64,000 bases of DNA, taken from NCBI GenBank assembly GCA_965243715.1, contig CBDEVU010000017.1, positions 620,001 through 684,000 on the forward strand, written 5' to 3'. Below the pieces are notes generated by a model. That model was not told the DNA's origin. It did not search any database and saw only the letters and a program-made list of their open reading frames with translations. The number at the start of each line of letters is the position of its first letter. The first letter of the stretch is position 1. The translations under genes were made by a program, and so were the position numbers. Origin of the DNA: UBA11606 sp965243715 (GTDB lineage: Bacteria; Actinomycetota; Acidimicrobiia; Acidimicrobiales; Aldehydirespiratoraceae). Below, piece by piece: positions 62,199 to 64,000 of the stretch.

Positions 62199-63611
62199 AT
62201 GGTTGATCTCGAACTGGCCTACCTTTCCGCCGGAGAGCAGGCTCGGCGCGTCGCTTGCCGCGACATCTCGCCGGTCGAACTCGTCGACAACGCGCTCGCT
62301 CGCAGCGCCGAAGTCAACAACTCACTGAACTGCTTTTGCTTTATGTGGGACGACGAGGCCCGCGCCGCGGCCCGGCGAGCCGCCGATGCCATCACCAACG
62401 GCGACCAACTCGGTGTGTTGCACGGTGTTCCCATTGCGCTGAAGGACACCACGCCGACCGCGGGCCACCGCACCACGCTCGGCTCCTACAGCCACGAGCA
62501 CTGGGTTCCCCAACATGATGGCGCTATTGCCGCGGCCCTGCAGCGCGCCGGGGCCATCGTGATCGCCAAAACCACCACGCCCGAGTTCGCCCATAGCCTG
62601 GTGACCGAGAGTCCGCTGTGGGGAGTTACCCGCAACCCTTGGAACACCGACCTCTCCACCGGCGGATCATCAGGCGGGTCGGGGGCGGCGGTGGCCTCCG
62701 GATGCGTAGCACTGGCCGAGGGGTCGGACATGGGAGGGTCGGTACGGATTCCCGCTGCCTGGTGCGGGGTCGTGGGTTTGAAGCCGGGTCTTGGTCGAAT
62801 CCCGATGGACGCACTCCCCGCTTTGTTCGACACGATCTCGCATCACGGACCGCTCGCTCGATGCGTCGACGATGCCCGATTGTTCCTGAGCGCCACCCAA
62901 GGCCCCGACGAAACCGACCCGCTCTCGGTTACCGCTCCGCTCGCCCTGGCCGAACCCCTCGTCCCCGATGTTCGCGGTAAGCGCATCGGGTTCAGCATGG
63001 ACCTCGACGACTGGTACATAGCTCCTGGCGTGGCCGCCGCGGTGCAAGCCGCGGCCGACGCGCTCGCCGACGCAGGCGCACAAATCGTGGAGGTCCACCC
63101 GCGGTTCAGCGGCGTCGAGGAACAAGATTGGAACAAGCTGTGGGAAGTTTTCATGGCCACCTACTACGGCCATCTCGTGGCCGACTTCGGCGAGCGCATG
63201 GATCCCCACGTTGTCGACCTCATCGAGCGGGGCTTTGCCATGTCTGCCGTCGAGTACAAAAAGGTCGAGTACACACGCACGGATCTGTGGCGACGGATGA
63301 GCCCGATTCTTGAGCAGAACGACGCCTTTTTGTGCCCTACGATGGCGACTGGCCCGATCCCGGCCTCGATTTCAGACTGGAATCCCTCGGCGCCTGACGA
63401 TGGCCGCAACTACGACCCGGATATGACCGCTGTATGGAACCTGATTTCGCCGTGCCCTGTGCTGACCGTTCCGTGCGGCCTAGATGATAGCGGCATGCCG
63501 GTAGGGGCTCAGCTTGTCGGACGGCGGTGGGATGAATTGGGCCTGCTGCGGGTAGGCCGCGCCCTCGAAGCCGTCGTCGGCCCCATCGGGCGCCCACCGC
63601 TCCCCCGATGA
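62199..63611 (+). CDS. Amidase (amidase signature family)
   Basis: A 470-residue amide hydrolase. The Ser-cisSer-Lys triad is seen in the order Lys (VPIALKDTTPTAG), cis-Ser (STGGSSGGSGAAVASG) and nucleophile Ser (GSDMGGSVRIPAAWCGVVGLKP). The length and C-terminal end (PCGLDDSGMPVGAQLVG) are normal. Amidases of this type act on aryl, alkyl or peptide amides. Its last bases overlap the start of an MFS gene as ATGA, so an amide or its acid is probably carried by that transporter. GatA function is unlikely without gatB and gatC. Confidence 0.92.
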   Translation: MVDLELAYLSAGEQARRVACRDISPVELVDNALARSAEVNNSLNCFCFMWDDEARAAARRAADAITNGDQLGVLHGVPIALKDTTPTAGHRTTLGSYSHEHWVPQHDGAIAAALQRAGAIVIAKTTTPEFAHSLVTESPLWGVTRNPWNTDLSTGGSSGGSGAAVASGCVALAEGSDMGGSVRIPAAWCGVVGLKPGLGRIPMDALPALFDTISHHGPLARCVDDARLFLSATQGPDETDPLSVTAPLALAEPLVPDVRGKRIGFSMDLDDWYIAPGVAAAVQAAADALADAGAQIVEVHPRFSGVEEQDWNKLWEVFMATYYGHLVADFGERMDPHVVDLIERGFAMSAVEYKKVEYTRTDLWRRMSPILEQNDAFLCPTMATGPIPASISDWNPSAPDDGRNYDPDMTAVWNLISPCPVLTVPCGLDDSGMPVGAQLVGRRWDELGLLRVGRALEAVVGPIGRPPLPR

Positions 63612-64000
63612 CCGCTTGGTTAGTTGGCCCGCCTCGGGTTTTTGACGGCTGGAAGGTCGTCGCCGCGGTCTTCGTACTGCTCATGATCCACGCCGGGCTC
63701 GGCTTCTACGGACTGGCGGTCTTCCTAGAGGCGATTACCGAGGAGCAAGGCCTCTCCACCACGTCAGTTTCCTTCGCCACCTCGATCTATTTCGTGACCG
63801 GAGCGGCGGTCGGGCGGATAATTGCGCCGCTGATCGAACGGCGAGATATCCGGCTCGTGGTGGGAGCGGGTGGGGTCATCGCGGCGATCGGACTCTGGTT
63901 CATCGGCCAAGCAACCGATCTCACTAGCCTCTACGCCAGCTACATCCTCTTCGCCGTCGGAACAGCGATGAGCGGCTTGGTTCCCGGCACTACCCTCATC
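63608..64000 (+). CDS. Major facilitator superfamily transporter, N-terminal part
   Basis: About 131 residues are seen before the window ends. They give three to four membrane helices starting at WKVVAAVFVLLMIHAGLGFYGLAVFLEAI, with a weak MFS loop (VGRIIAPLIERRDIR) between helices 2 and 3. The pattern resembles the monocarboxylate/oxalate-formate carrier group. The ATG overlaps the amidase stop by four bases. Confidence 0.85.
   Translation, partial: MTAWLVGPPRVFDGWKVVAAVFVLLMIHAGLGFYGLAVFLEAITEEQGLSTTSVSFATSIYFVTGAAVGRIIAPLIERRDIRLVVGAGGVIAAIGLWFIGQATDLTSLYASYILFAVGTAMSGLVPGTTLI

Noticed and set aside
1..64000. tRNA, rRNA, riboswitch or complete insertion sequence
   Set aside because: No cloverleaf, rRNA-like stretch, recognisable aptamer or transposase frame was noticed; gaps between genes are mostly under 100 bases. 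A covariance-model search would be decisive.

Overview
The window is GC-rich (about 60-65% by eye), densely coded DNA with GTG and TTG starts, many 4-base ATGA/GTGA stop-start overlaps and several genes whose -10 box lies only 6-8 bases before the start codon (leaderless transcripts). With the DUF222-HNH genes, the many acyl-CoA enzymes, the non-pyrrolysine MttB protein, the fused oxoprolinase and the large amidohydrolases, this suggests a heterotrophic actinobacterium, possibly an aquatic member of the Acidimicrobiia. That placement is inference from gene content; there is no rRNA gene to settle it. I see no tRNA, rRNA, CRISPR array, complete insertion sequence or phage gene.

Layout. 1-5482: end of an acyl-CoA dehydrogenase, an enoyl-CoA hydratase, a glutamine amidotransferase, then a minus-strand group of HpcH aldolase, MttB methyltransferase and GcvT-like aminomethyltransferase, controlled perhaps by the divergent IclR gene (5643-6389). 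6390-7233: only gene remnants (a LacI C-terminus and a possible sugar-lactonase piece). 7234-14446: carotenoid oxygenase, divergent from a plus-strand operon of thiolase, enoyl-CoA hydratase and a fused hydantoinase/5-oxoprolinase. 14521-15605: a frameshifted DUF222-HNH gene. 15625-28001: a long minus-strand block with acyl-CoA synthetase, broken CobW GTPase, MFS carrier, a complete oligopeptide ABC importer, an amidohydrolase and a SulP transporter. 28067-34000: enoyl-CoA hydratase, a small PH-like protein and a complete branched-chain amino acid importer (livKHMGF). 34077-41748: Rieske oxygenase, SDR, TetR, NADAR protein, M24 peptidase, YaaA, acyltransferase, superoxide dismutase.

41749-46785 is an accessory islet: a type I restriction-modification locus collapsed by deletions, followed by a tandem array of near-identical DUF222-HNH genes. 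Each of the three full-length copies carries a different frameshift, and a fourth unit has shrunk to 42 codons but kept its promoter. 46804-55045 returns to metabolic genes: amidohydrolase, flavoprotein, class I aldolase, HPPD-like VOC protein with a divergent Lrp regulator, ZIP transporter, YihY, FAD oxidoreductase.

55057-61417 holds histidine utilisation: hutH is divergent from hutU, then a peptide-deformylase-like gene, hutF and hutI, all translationally coupled. The HutF route needs an N-formylglutamate deformylase (HutG). No hutG is present; the deformylase-fold gene occupies that slot. A TSUP permease, an amidase and the start of an MFS carrier close the window. Overall the region is a scavenging gene set for amino acids, peptides, methylated amines, amides and fatty acids, interrupted by decaying nuclease and restriction loci.
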